Assembly: GCA_910586385.1 (NCBI GenBank)
Contig: CAJUGX010000002.1
Span: 206,478-270,477 of the forward strand
DNA from: an uncultured Christensenella sp.
GTDB taxonomy: Bacteria; Bacillota; Clostridia; Christensenellales; UBA1242
Reading direction: 5' to 3'
Length of the DNA: 64,000 nucleotides
The position numbers and the translations under genes were made by a program. Position 1 is the stretch's first letter, and the number at the start of each line of letters is the position of its first letter. The notes under the pieces are model-generated. The model did no database searches, was not told the origin of the DNA, and saw only the letters and a program-made list of their open reading frames with translations. This document shows, in pieces, positions 7,058 through 15,939 of this stretch.

Positions 7058-8131
7058 CTACTCAACAAAATCAATAAGTCTCTTGCTTCTGTTTGGATTT
7101 TTCAGTTTTCTGAGAGCCTTTGCCTCAATCTGTCTGATACGTTCTCTTGTGACAGAGAATTCTTTTCCAACTTCTTCCAAAGTCTTTTGTTTGCCATCAA
7201 GAAGCCCATATCTCTGTCTGATAACTTCCTGTTCTCTTGGTGTAAGTGTGTCAATGACAGCCAGAAGTTGTTCTCTAAGCAAGGTTTGAGTTGCACTCTC
7301 AATTGGTGATTTTGCAGTCTCATCAACAATGACATCTGCCATTTTTCCATCATCCTCTTCACCCATTGGTGTTTCAAGAGAAATTGGATCTTGAGCAGTC
7401 CTCTGGATTTCCATAACCTTCGCAACAGTCAAATCCATCTCTTTTGCAATCTCTTCGATTGTAGCCTCTCTTCCAAGTTTTTGCATCAAACTTCTTGAAA
7501 CTTTGACATACTTGTTGATTGTTTCCACCATATGGACTGGGATTCTGATTGTTCTTGATTGGTCAGCCATAGCACGAGTAATTGCTTGACGAATCCACCA
7601 TGTCGCATAAGTTGAAAATTTGAAACCCTTTGTATAGTCAAACTTGTCAACCGCACGCAAGAGTCCCATGTTTCCTTCTTGAATCAAATCCAAGAAAGAC
7701 ATTGATGTCTTGCCGACATACTTCTTTGCAACACTGACAACAAGTCTGAGGTTTGACTCGCAGAGTTTTTTCTTTGCGTACTCGTCACCCTGCATAACTC
7801 TTTTTGCAATTTCCTTTTCTTCCTCACTGGTCAGAAGTGGCACTTTTCCGATGTCCTTGAGATACATCTTCACTGGATCATCAACGCTGACTGACATAAC
7901 CAAATCTGAGAAGTTGTCCTTATACAAATCCTCATCATTTGCTCTTATGATTTTGATTCCACGTTTTTGCAAAACCCCCAAAAATTTTTCAACATTTTTT
8001 GCATTGTCTCCAACTTTTTGAAGCGCAAAATAGACATCTTCCTCGTTGATTGAACCTTTCTTCATTGCAAGTGCTTGCAATTTTTCGTGCATCAACTTTA
8101 TTTTTGCTAATTCTTCTTTATCTTCTGACAT
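7058..8131 (-). CDS. rpoD: RNA polymerase primary sigma factor (sigma A)
   Basis: The start at 8131 gives 357 residues and follows TTTGGAGGAATTCT; a longer in-frame extension lacks a site. Sigma70 regions follow in order: 1.2 (DPVKMYLKDIGKVPLL), 2.1-2.4 (SNLRLVVSVAKKY, DLIQEGNMGLLRAVDKFDY, YATWWIRQAITRAM for -10 recognition), region 3, and 4.2 (TLEEVGKEFSVTRERIRQIE helix-turn-helix for -35 recognition). The N-terminal acidic region 1.1 is reduced to a short helical stretch. It overlaps the end of dnaG by 14 bases, so the two are translationally coupled, the classic primase-sigma operon. It directs transcription from the TTGACA/TATAAT promoters seen here. Confidence 0.97.
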   Translation of the reverse strand: MSEDKEELAKIKLMHEKLQALAMKKGSINEEDVYFALQKVGDNAKNVEKFLGVLQKRGIKIIRANDEDLYKDNFSDLVMSVSVDDPVKMYLKDIGKVPLLTSEEEKEIAKRVMQGDEYAKKKLCESNLRLVVSVAKKYVGKTSMSFLDLIQEGNMGLLRAVDKFDYTKGFKFSTYATWWIRQAITRAMADQSRTIRIPVHMVETINKYVKVSRSLMQKLGREATIEEIAKEMDLTVAKVMEIQRTAQDPISLETPMGEEDDGKMADVIVDETAKSPIESATQTLLREQLLAVIDTLTPREQEVIRQRYGLLDGKQKTLEEVGKEFSVTRERIRQIEAKALRKLKNPNRSKRLIDFVE

Positions 8132-9890
8132 AGAATTCCTCCAAACTCTTATTCTTAAGTTGCAATGCAAGTTTTCCAAGTTTTCTTGCAATCTCAGATC
8201 TCTCTTGCAAATCCTCACAACTTCTGTACTGCTCGTTGCACTCTGATTGGATTTTTTTCAAGCACTGCTCAGCAATTTTCCAAACACACTCTTTGAAATA
8301 TCTTTCCTCATCTTTTTCAAATTCTGCAAAGTTGAAATTGACAAGATCCATCAAAAACGAGTCTTCGCTTGCCCCCTCAAAATCAAAAATTGATGAGAGT
8401 GGCAAGTTTTTCTCAATTATTTCCAAATATTTTTCATAACCCACAAGAAGTCTCGCATAATCCAACCTCTTGTCCACAACATCTTTCTTGTGAAGCAAAC
8501 ACGCAAGGATGTATTTTTGCGCTTTCTCATCCACATTTGTGCTTGTTGGTTGAGAGACTTGTGGCTCATTTACCTTAAACTTCTGAGCCGTCACATTGCT
8601 GTTTATGTCACGCCTAAGCACATCAAGTGGGATTTTTGTAAGATCTCTCACAATCTCAAGGTATGGTTCATAAAGCGTTGGGCTTCCGAGTCTCTTGATT
8701 TCCAAAAGCACATCCTTGACAAATCGTCCTTTTTCTTCTGGACTGTCAAGGTTGTATCTTGACTTGTGATAATCAATCAAATACTCCATATAAGGCACAG
8801 CATTGTCAATCATCTCTTGCAATTTCTCTTTCCCGAGAGTGTTCAAGATTTCGTCTGGGTCTTTTCCTCCCGCAAGTTTGACAATCCTCAAATTGACATT
8901 TTCATCACGCCACATGTCGATGGCACGGATGGTCGCCTTGACACCAGCACCATCGCCATCAAAGCAAAGGACGATTTGGTCGCTATAACGCTTGAGCTCT
9001 GTTATATGGTCTTTTGTAAGTGCAGTCCCCATGCACGCAACAGTTGACTTAAATCCCCCCTTGTGCATCGCAATGACATCCATTTGCCCTTCAACAAGAA
9101 TGACATTTTTGACAAGTTGTTGTTGCTTTTGAGCCTTCAAGATGTTTATCCCAAAGACAACCTTCCCCTTTTGGAAAACAAGCGTTTCTGCAGTGTTTTT
9201 ATATTTTGCAAAATCCGTTTTCTCAAGAGCTCTTGCAGAAAAACCGATGCACTCATTGAAAGCATTGAAAATTGGGAAGACAAGTCTGCCTGCAAGCACA
9301 TCAAAAAGATGATTGTTTTTCTTTGCACAAACTCCCGCCTCAAGCATTTCATTTTCCAAGAATCCTTTTGACTTCAAGTATGTCACAAGGTCATTCCAGT
9401 CTTTTGAATATCCAATTTTGAAATCTTCAAGTTCTCTTCTTGTAAACTTTCTACTCTTTATGTAATCCTGTGCAACTTTTGCATCCTTTCCATAAAGATT
9501 GTCCACATAGTGTTTATAAGTGAAATCAAGCACCGACAAGAGTCTTTCTTTTTTCTTTTGGTTTTCCTTTCTCTTGTCAGAAGATTGAAACTCAGGGATT
9601 TCCATCCCCGCCCGCTCAGCCAAAATTTTGACAGCATCCATAAAGTCAACATTTTCCATTTTCTGAACGAACTTTATGACATCACCAGACTCCTTGCACC
9701 CGAAACAATGATAAATGCCGTCATCATTGTTAATCGAAAATGATGGCGTCTTTTCATTGTGAAAAGGACAACATGCCCAAAACCTTCTCCCCTTTTGCTC
9801 AAGGTGAAGATAATTTGATGCAATCCCTACAAGATCATTTTTTCTTTTAAGTTCTGTGAGCCAATCAACAGAAACTCCTCGACTTTCCAA
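8118..9890 (-). CDS. dnaG: DNA primase
   Basis: 590 residues. The N-terminal CHC2 zinc finger has C41, H44, C62 and C65 (CPFH, CFGC). The catalytic core and TOPRIM domain follow, with VILVEGQMDVI for the catalytic Glu and CFDGDGAG for the metal-binding Asp residues. A helicase-binding C-terminal domain completes the usual length. It makes RNA primers for the replication fork. The start is TTG at 9890, supported by GGAGGGAG directly upstream; no in-frame ATG is better placed. It is first of the dnaG-rpoD-zinc ribbon operon. Confidence 0.97.
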   Translation of the reverse strand: MESRGVSVDWLTELKRKNDLVGIASNYLHLEQKGRRFWACCPFHNEKTPSFSINNDDGIYHCFGCKESGDVIKFVQKMENVDFMDAVKILAERAGMEIPEFQSSDKRKENQKKKERLLSVLDFTYKHYVDNLYGKDAKVAQDYIKSRKFTRRELEDFKIGYSKDWNDLVTYLKSKGFLENEMLEAGVCAKKNNHLFDVLAGRLVFPIFNAFNECIGFSARALEKTDFAKYKNTAETLVFQKGKVVFGINILKAQKQQQLVKNVILVEGQMDVIAMHKGGFKSTVACMGTALTKDHITELKRYSDQIVLCFDGDGAGVKATIRAIDMWRDENVNLRIVKLAGGKDPDEILNTLGKEKLQEMIDNAVPYMEYLIDYHKSRYNLDSPEEKGRFVKDVLLEIKRLGSPTLYEPYLEIVRDLTKIPLDVLRRDINSNVTAQKFKVNEPQVSQPTSTNVDEKAQKYILACLLHKKDVVDKRLDYARLLVGYEKYLEIIEKNLPLSSIFDFEGASEDSFLMDLVNFNFAEFEKDEERYFKECVWKIAEQCLKKIQSECNEQYRSCEDLQERSEIARKLGKLALQLKNKSLEEFYVRR

Positions 9891-10034
9891 ACTCCCTCCA
9901 CAAAAAAAGGATTCAACGTTTTATTGTACCATAAACGTCTGTCAATTTCCTTTATTTTTGGCAAAATAATTATAAAAAAATCACTATATATAATGCAACT
10001 TGACAAAAACACGCAAATTTCTCATCAAAACAAA

Positions 10035-10076
10035 CAAAAAATGGCGGTTCTGTTTCAAAGAACTCGCCGTTTTTTC
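10035..10076 (-). terminator. Intrinsic terminator of groESL
   Basis: Minus-strand stem made of GGCGGTTCT (10043-10051) and AGAAC-T-CGCC (10059-10068) with one bulge, followed by a T run (A tract at 10035-10040 on the plus strand). It lies just past the groEL stop at 10089. Confidence 0.75.
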
Positions 10077-10088
10077 ATTATTCAGTTT

Positions 10089-11705
10089 TTAATAAACGTT
10101 TCTGTCGTCTGGTTTTTCGTTTTTGTCTTCAACCTCAACCACAAGAGCCTCAGTTGTGAGAAGTGTTGCCGAAACTGATGCCGCATTTTGAAGTGCACTT
10201 CTTGAAACCTTTGTAGGGTCAAGGATACCTTTCTTCACAAGGTCACCATATTCATTATTGAGTGCGTCAAATCCAAATGCAGGCTTGTCAAGATTTTCAT
10301 AAATCTTGTTGACAACAACACCGCCATCAATCCCAGCATTGAAAGCAATTTGTCTGATTGGCTCTTCAACTGCTCTAAGCACGATTGCTGCACCAGTTCT
10401 CTCGTCTCCAGAAAGAGTCTCGATCAACATCTTGATTGCAGGAGTTGTCTTGAGAAGTGCAACACCGCCGCCAGGTACAACACCTTCCTCAGATGCAGCC
10501 TTTGTCGCAGAGAGAGCATCCTCAATGCGGAGTTTCTTTTCTTTCATCTCAACTTCAGTTGCAGCCCCAACTTTGACAACGGCCACCCCACCAGCAAGTT
10601 TTGCAAGTCTGTCAGAAAGTTTTTCTTTTTCATAATCACTTGTTGTGACTTTGATTTGATCTTTGATTTGCTTGATACGCCCAGCGATTTCTTTTTGGTC
10701 GCCAGCACCTTCAACGATTGTTGTGTTGTCCTTGTCAACTGTGACAGTCTTTGCACGACCAAGGTTTTCAAGAGTGAGAGTTTTGAAATCGATTCCAAGT
10801 TCACTTGAAACAAATGTTCCGCCAGTCAAGATTGCAATGTCTTCAAGCATTGCTTTTCTCTTGTCTCCAAAGCTTGGAGCTCTCACTGCAACCACGTTGA
10901 GTGAGCCACGAAGTTTGTTCAAGATGAGTGCAGTGAGTGCTTCGCCTTCGACATCGTCAGCAATGATGAGAAGTTTGCCACCCACTTTGACAATTTGTTC
11001 CAGAATTGGCAAAATCTCGTTGAGGTTTGTGATCTTGCTGTCTGTGATGAGGATGAATGGGCTGTCAAGCTCTGCAATCATCTTCTCTGTGTTTGTGCTC
11101 ATATATGGTGACAAATAACCTCTGTCAAATTGCATACCTTCAACAATGGAAACTTCAGTTGTCATTGTCTGTGACTCATCAACTGTGATGACGCCGTCAC
11201 TTCCAACTTCTTCCATTGCCTTTGCAATGAGTTTTCCAATTTCTTCATCTCCAGCAGAAATGCTTGCAACCTGCTCAATATCCTTTGTGCTTGAAACCGG
11301 TTTTGAAAGTTTTTTAAGTTCTTCACAAGCGACATCAACCGCCTTGAAAATCCCCTTCTTCAAAATGATTGGATTTGCTCCAGCAGTGAAGTTTTTCAAG
11401 CCTTCTCTTATGATTGCTTGAGCCAAAACACAAGCGGTGGTTGTCCCATCTCCAGCGACATCATTTGTCTTGACTGAGACCTCTCTGATAAGTTCTGCTC
11501 CCAAGTTTTCAAATGGGTCTTCAAGTTCGATTTCTTTTGCAATTGTCACGCCGTCATTTGTGATAAGTGGCAAAGCGTATTTCTTGCCAAGCACAACGTT
11601 TCTTCCTTTTGGTCCAAGTGTGATTTTCACTGTGTCAGCAAGTTTGTTTACGCCCGCTTCAAGACTCTTTCTCGCTTGCTCTCCTTGCAACATCATCTTT
11701 GACAT
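10089..11705 (-). CDS. groEL: Chaperonin GroEL (Hsp60)
   Basis: 538 residues with full GroEL colinearity: KITLGPKGRNVVLGKK near the N-terminus, the ATP-binding NDGVTIAKEIELEDPFENLGA and DVAGDGTTTACVLAQ (catalytic Asp), the apical domain, and the C-terminal VPGGGVALL and DALNNEYGDLVKKGILDP blocks. It forms the tetradecameric folding cage with GroES. The C-terminus ends in KNEKPDDRNVY and lacks the usual Gly-Gly-Met repeat tail. It lies ten bases behind groES and shares its promoter. Confidence 0.98.
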   Translation of the reverse strand: MSKMMLQGEQARKSLEAGVNKLADTVKITLGPKGRNVVLGKKYALPLITNDGVTIAKEIELEDPFENLGAELIREVSVKTNDVAGDGTTTACVLAQAIIREGLKNFTAGANPIILKKGIFKAVDVACEELKKLSKPVSSTKDIEQVASISAGDEEIGKLIAKAMEEVGSDGVITVDESQTMTTEVSIVEGMQFDRGYLSPYMSTNTEKMIAELDSPFILITDSKITNLNEILPILEQIVKVGGKLLIIADDVEGEALTALILNKLRGSLNVVAVRAPSFGDKRKAMLEDIAILTGGTFVSSELGIDFKTLTLENLGRAKTVTVDKDNTTIVEGAGDQKEIAGRIKQIKDQIKVTTSDYEKEKLSDRLAKLAGGVAVVKVGAATEVEMKEKKLRIEDALSATKAASEEGVVPGGGVALLKTTPAIKMLIETLSGDERTGAAIVLRAVEEPIRQIAFNAGIDGGVVVNKIYENLDKPAFGFDALNNEYGDLVKKGILDPTKVSRSALQNAASVSATLLTTEALVVEVEDKNEKPDDRNVY

Positions 11706-11715
11706 AAAACTCCTC

Positions 11716-12009
11716 CTACTTTTCCAAAACAGCCAAAATGTCTGACTGCTTGATTACTATATATTTCTTTCCGTCAAGCGAAAATTCTGTTCCGCTATAT
11801 TTCGCATAAAGCACTTCTTGACCAACAGAGAGTTCCATCTTGACTTCTTTCCCGTCAATTGTGCCACCTTTTCCAACTGCAACCACTGTCGCAATCTGAG
11901 ATTTCTCAGCACTTGCGGATGGCAAAATAATCCCGCTTTTTGTCTCTTTGTCCGCCTCTTTTGGAAGCAAAACAACTCTGTCAAACAAAGGTTTAATATT
12001 CATTTTCAA
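11716..12009 (-). CDS. groES: Co-chaperonin GroES (Hsp10)
   Basis: 97 residues beginning NIKPLFDRVVLLPKEADKET, with the mobile loop region KSGIILPSASAEKS and the C-terminal GKKYIVIKQSDILAVLE. It caps GroEL. It is first gene of the groES-groEL operon and has an AAAAGGAG ribosome site. The upstream region has a good sigma-A promoter but no CIRCE inverted repeat that I can see. Confidence 0.97.
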   Translation of the reverse strand: MKMNIKPLFDRVVLLPKEADKETKSGIILPSASAEKSQIATVVAVGKGGTIDGKEVKMELSVGQEVLYAKYSGTEFSLDGKKYIVIKQSDILAVLEK

Positions 12010-12031
12010 AATCTCCTTTTCTTTCCTTTTA

Positions 12032-12060
12032 AGTATACGGTTTTGGTGGAAAAATGTAAA
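12032..12060 (-). promoter_or_regulatory. groESL promoter (no CIRCE visible)
   Basis: Reading the minus strand: TTTACA (12060-12055), a 17-base spacer and TATACT (12037-12032), then the groES ribosome site. The TTAGCACTC-N9-GAGTGCTAA operator of HrcA is absent in and around it, so heat control by HrcA is not supported. Confidence 0.65.
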
Positions 12061-12074
12061 GTTTTTGTGTCAAT

Positions 12075-12107
12075 AAAAAATACCGACAGCAATTTTTCCT
12101 GTCGATA
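12075..12107 (-). terminator. Terminator of the MATE-kinase fusion gene
   Basis: Minus-strand stem formed by 12107-12099 and 12089-12081 (TATCGACAG with CTGTCGGTA) followed by a T run, between the fusion gene stop at 12122 and the groES promoter. Confidence 0.8.
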
Positions 12108-12121
12108 TTTGCAAAATTAAG

Positions 12122-14125
12122 TTATTTTGTTTCTCTGCTTGCAAGATAATCTGCAATCATTTGGGCCACGGCGTCCACTCCCAAAGAGCCATCAACACAA
12201 AGATTATAGTTTTCTGAACTTGCCCACTTTTGACCTGTAACATTTTTGTAATAAAGTGCTCTTTTCTTGTCAGCCTTTTTGACATTTGCTTTTGCAGTCT
12301 TTTCATCATCACCATAATTTTTCATGCCGCGTGAAATTTTGTATTCCATTGGCGCATAAACAAAAACCTTGCACAAGTCTTTTCTGTCTCTAAGCACATA
12401 GTCTGCCGCTCTGCCGACAATCACGCAAGAGCCTTTGTCAGCAATCTCATTCAAGATTTGTGACTGAGCATTGATTGCATTTTGATTCACTTCACAACTC
12501 AAATAGAGGCTATAGAGCACTGTGTTTGCTTGTTCAAAACCGGCAATATAATCTGTTGCCAATCCACTTTCTTTTGCCGCAAGCAAAGTGATTTCTTTGT
12601 CATAGAAAGGCACTCCGAGTTTTTCTGCAAGTTTCTTTCCAATTTCTCTTCCGCCTGCGCCATGTTCACGAGAAATTGTGACAATGACTCCCTCTGTAGA
12701 ATTTTTGAGAGATTTGTTTTCTGAGATTACTTTCAAAACTTCATGCGTGTCTTCTTTCTTACGCAATTTGCTGAAGAAAACAAGTGTAAAGATTGCGGTC
12801 ACAACCAAAGTCAAAACATCAGCAACTGGCGCTGACCACAAGAAGAGTTTGATTCCTCCAACGATAGGGAAGACAATTGTCAGTGGCACCAAAAACAAGA
12901 AGTCACGACACACAGCAATTGTCATTGCTTTTCCCGGTTGTCCAATTGACTGGAAGAAAATTGCACTCGCCTTTGTCACACATGTGAGCAAAATCAAACA
13001 AAGATAGATTCGGAATATATTTATAGAAAACTCATCCAAATTCTTCCCACCAAAGAGTTGCAATATATATTTTGGACACAACTCAAAAATCAAAGTCGCA
13101 ACAATCCCCACAATGATTGTGACAAGCATAATCAGTTTGTAAGTCTTCTTCACTCTGTCATATTTCTTTGCCCCATAGTTGTAGCCCAAAATCGGCTGAC
13201 CCCCACATGCAATCCCAATGGCAATGCTGACGACAATCCCAAACACTTTGAATGCAATCGTCAAAAAGCCAACTGCTCCAGAGCCCAACTCACCAGTTGC
13301 AACACGAGCTCCCAAAATTTTGTTTGTGACAATTGAAATGACAGCAATAGAAATCTGAGTCAAGAAACTTGAAATCCCGAGTTTGAGCCCCATCCACAAC
13401 AATTTGAAATCTGGCACAAAACTTTTAAGTTTCAATCTGAATGTCTTTGACTTGAAAAGGTATGCCATACTCAAAGCAAAAGTAAACAACTGCCCGATGA
13501 ATGTCGCAACTGCCGCACCAGTCATCCCCATGTTTGCACCAAAGATGAAGATTGGGTCAAAGACAATATTGATGATTGCACCAGACGCGATGGCAAGCAT
13601 TGCAAATCTTGGACTCCCGTCCGAACGAATGATTGGATTGATGATTGTACCCAAAACATAGAAGGGGAAGCCAATGAAAATCCAAGTGCTGTATTCTTTT
13701 GCAAAACCAGACGCATCCCCAGCCTGCACAAAATTCAAAAATGGTGTCAAGATTCCAAAACAAATCCCCGTCAAAACAACACTGAAGATTGCTCCAATCA
13801 CAATGCTTGTCCCGACAGACTTGTGCGTCCTGCTGTTGTCATTTCGCCCCTGGTTTATGCTCATACACGCAGCAGCTCCATCACCAATACATTGCCCAAT
13901 CGCATAGGCAATCATTGTCAGTGGAAAAATCAGTCCTGTTGCAGTATTTCCCAACTCTCCGAGTGTCTTGCAGTTTCCAATAAACAACTGATCGACAATG
14001 TTGTAAAGTGCCTGCACAACAAGAGCCAGCACGCATGGGATTGCAAACATTCTCAAAAGTTTCCCCACTTTTTCAGTGCCGAGGGACTTGTTGTCAAAGA
14101 CTTTTTTCTCTTTAACTTTTTCCAT
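12122..14125 (-). CDS. MATE efflux transporter fused to a cytidylate-kinase-like domain
   Basis: 667 residues from the ATG at 14125 (AGGAGAG upstream); the longer in-frame extension has no site. Residues 1 to about 450 are a complete MATE transporter with about 12 membrane helices, starting MFAIPCVLALVVQALYNIVDQ. A basic linker leads to a cytosolic domain at about 480-667 with the Cytidylate_kin2 P-loop TISREHGAGGREIGKKLA, a CVIVGRAADYVL strand-helix and a GMKNYGDDEKTAK lid-like stretch. MATE proteins export drugs or metabolites using Na+ or H+. The kinase-like half could phosphorylate a nucleotide or sense a ligand; neither is proven. It sits between terminators, so it is transcribed alone. 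Confidence 0.88.
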   Translation of the reverse strand: MEKVKEKKVFDNKSLGTEKVGKLLRMFAIPCVLALVVQALYNIVDQLFIGNCKTLGELGNTATGLIFPLTMIAYAIGQCIGDGAAACMSINQGRNDNSRTHKSVGTSIVIGAIFSVVLTGICFGILTPFLNFVQAGDASGFAKEYSTWIFIGFPFYVLGTIINPIIRSDGSPRFAMLAIASGAIINIVFDPIFIFGANMGMTGAAVATFIGQLFTFALSMAYLFKSKTFRLKLKSFVPDFKLLWMGLKLGISSFLTQISIAVISIVTNKILGARVATGELGSGAVGFLTIAFKVFGIVVSIAIGIACGGQPILGYNYGAKKYDRVKKTYKLIMLVTIIVGIVATLIFELCPKYILQLFGGKNLDEFSINIFRIYLCLILLTCVTKASAIFFQSIGQPGKAMTIAVCRDFLFLVPLTIVFPIVGGIKLFLWSAPVADVLTLVVTAIFTLVFFSKLRKKEDTHEVLKVISENKSLKNSTEGVIVTISREHGAGGREIGKKLAEKLGVPFYDKEITLLAAKESGLATDYIAGFEQANTVLYSLYLSCEVNQNAINAQSQILNEIADKGSCVIVGRAADYVLRDRKDLCKVFVYAPMEYKISRGMKNYGDDEKTAKANVKKADKKRALYYKNVTGQKWASSENYNLCVDGSLGVDAVAQMIADYLASRETK

Positions 14126-14242
14126 ATTCTCTCTCCTAAAAATTTTTTGAAAAACAAAAAATACAAGACATTCCTCTTGCATTTGCTGTTTCTGATGTTT
14201 ATACGCAAATCCTTTATTTTTCTGCCATAGTATAGCATATTT

Positions 14243-14278
14243 GAAAAAAAATGTGTAAGCGATTTTACACATTTTTTG
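14243..14278. terminator. Terminator at the end of the suf operon
   Basis: Stem ATGTGTAA (14251-14258) with TTACACAT (14265-14272), with A and T runs on both sides. It directly follows the sufU stop codon (14279-14281) on the minus strand. Confidence 0.85.
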
Positions 14279-14710
14279 TTATTTTTTCAGCAAATCTTCC
14301 ATCGTGTGCCAAGACAGCAACGCACACTTCACTCTTGCAGGCATGTTTGCAATATTCTCAAATGCAACACTGTCACCCAAGAGTTTTTTCTCCGCACTTG
14401 TGATTTTTTCTCTCTGAATCATCTTGACAAACACTGAAATGATTTTCTTTGCCTCATCAACAGTTTTTCCACGAAGAGTGTCAATCATGATTGAGGTTGA
14501 GCTTTGAGAAATCGCACAGCCATGCCCAGTGAAAGATGCATCTTCAACAACACCATTTGTCACTTTTACTTGAAGTTCTATCTCATCGCCACAGTTTGGA
14601 TTGTGCCCAAGTTGACAACCAGTCGGGCTTTTGAGGTCCTTCTTGTTGAAACTGTTCATGCTGTGCTCCATGATAAGTTCGCTATAAATATCATCAAATC
14701 CGTTCATCAA
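14279..14710 (-). CDS. sufU: SufU-type Fe-S assembly sulfur-transfer protein
   Basis: 143 residues with the SufU/IscU fold: NPNCGDEIEL (Cys40), FTGHGCAIS (Cys66) and ARVKCALLSWHT (Cys128), the three zinc or sulfur-transfer cysteines. As in other Firmicutes it should accept sulfur from SufS and pass it to the SufBCD scaffold. Its start overlaps the sufS stop by four bases (ATGA), so the pair is coupled. It is the last gene of sufCBDSU. Confidence 0.95.
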   Translation of the reverse strand: MMNGFDDIYSELIMEHSMNSFNKKDLKSPTGCQLGHNPNCGDEIELQVKVTNGVVEDASFTGHGCAISQSSTSIMIDTLRGKTVDEAKKIISVFVKMIQREKITSAEKKLLGDSVAFENIANMPARVKCALLSWHTMEDLLKK

Positions 14711-15939
14711 TTTTCTTCCTTTATATATTTTTTGAATTTTTCATAAATCTCGCCAAGTGCAACCCCCAACGCGTCAACATCCTCTTTGGTGTTGTAGAGT
14801 CCAAAACTAATGCGACAAGTGCTGTCAATCCCCAAAAATCTCATAAGTGGTTGAGCGCAGTGATTGCCCGAACGCACACAGACTCCTTTCAAATCAAGAA
14901 GAGTTGAAACGTCATGTGGATGCACTCCTTTCACGTTGAATGAAATCACTGAAGACATTTTGCTCTTGTCTTTTGGACAAAGAAGAGTCAAATATGGCAA
15001 GCGAGAGAGTTTGTCATAAGCATAAGAAATGAGACCTCTCTCGTGTTTTTCAATATTTTTCATGCCAACACTTTCAAGAAAATCAATTGCACTCGCAAGC
15101 CCAACCACTCCGCCAACATTCTGCGTGCCCGCTTCAAACTTGTTTGGCAATTGCGCAAAAGTTGTCTCTTGTTCATACACAAATTCAATCATGTCTCCAC
15201 CCATGATAAACGGCAACATTTTTTCAAGCAGTTTCTTTTTTCCGTAAAGCACACCAACTCCCAAAGGTCCATACATCTTGTGTGCGGAGAAAACCAAGAA
15301 ATCCGCATCCAAACTTTGCACGTCCACCTTGTGATGAGCAACACTTTGGGACGCATCCACAATCACAACCGCCCCAACGCTGTGTGCTTTCTTTACGATT
15401 GCTTCAAGGTTGTTGATTGTCCCAAGCACATTTGAAACACTCGTGATGCTGACAATCTTTGTTTTTTTTGTTATCTTCTTTTCAATCTCTTTCTCGTCAA
15501 TTTCAAAATTGTCATTTATATAAAGGTACTTCAACTTCGCTTCTTTTGCTTTCGTCACTTTTTGCCATGGCACAAGGTTGCTGTGGTGCTCCATGATAGA
15601 AATCACCACCTCATCACCTTTTTTGAGATTGTCAAGCCCCAAAGAGTATGCAAGCAAATTCAAACTCTCTGTTGCATTTTTTGTAAAGATGATTTCACAA
15701 GACTCTTTTGCATTGATAAACTTTGCAACTTTCTCCCTTGCTCCATTATAAACCTCTGTCGCCTTTACGCTCAACCCGTATGCTCCACGATAAGGATTTG
15801 CATTTGATTTTTCATAAAAATCTCTCATATCCTCAAGCACACACTTTGGCTTTTGCGAAGTTGCCCCGCTGTCAAGATAGACAACTTTTCCGTCATCAAA
15901 AATTGGAAATTCTTTTTTTATATCTTTAATCTTCATCAT
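14707..15939 (-). CDS. sufS: Cysteine desulfurase SufS
   Basis: 410 residues, the usual SufS length. It has YLDSGATSQKP, the GAVVIVDASQSVAHHKVDVQ region, the PLP lysine in FSAHKMYGPLGVG, and the active-site cysteine in RSGNHCAQPLMRF. It releases sulfur from cysteine as a persulfide for SufU. It overlaps sufD upstream by 14 bases and sufU downstream by 4. Two adjacent ATG codons occur; the first is used here because AGGAAG lies seven bases before it. Confidence 0.95.
   Translation of the reverse strand: MMKIKDIKKEFPIFDDGKVVYLDSGATSQKPKCVLEDMRDFYEKSNANPYRGAYGLSVKATEVYNGAREKVAKFINAKESCEIIFTKNATESLNLLAYSLGLDNLKKGDEVVISIMEHHSNLVPWQKVTKAKEAKLKYLYINDNFEIDEKEIEKKITKKTKIVSITSVSNVLGTINNLEAIVKKAHSVGAVVIVDASQSVAHHKVDVQSLDADFLVFSAHKMYGPLGVGVLYGKKKLLEKMLPFIMGGDMIEFVYEQETTFAQLPNKFEAGTQNVGGVVGLASAIDFLESVGMKNIEKHERGLISYAYDKLSRLPYLTLLCPKDKSKMSSVISFNVKGVHPHDVSTLLDLKGVCVRSGNHCAQPLMRFLGIDSTCRISFGLYNTKEDVDALGVALGEIYEKFKKYIKEEN

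Noticed and set aside
9924..10178. 84-codon plus-strand ORF after dnaG
   Set aside because: It covers the groEL terminator and is antisense to groEL; no ribosome site.
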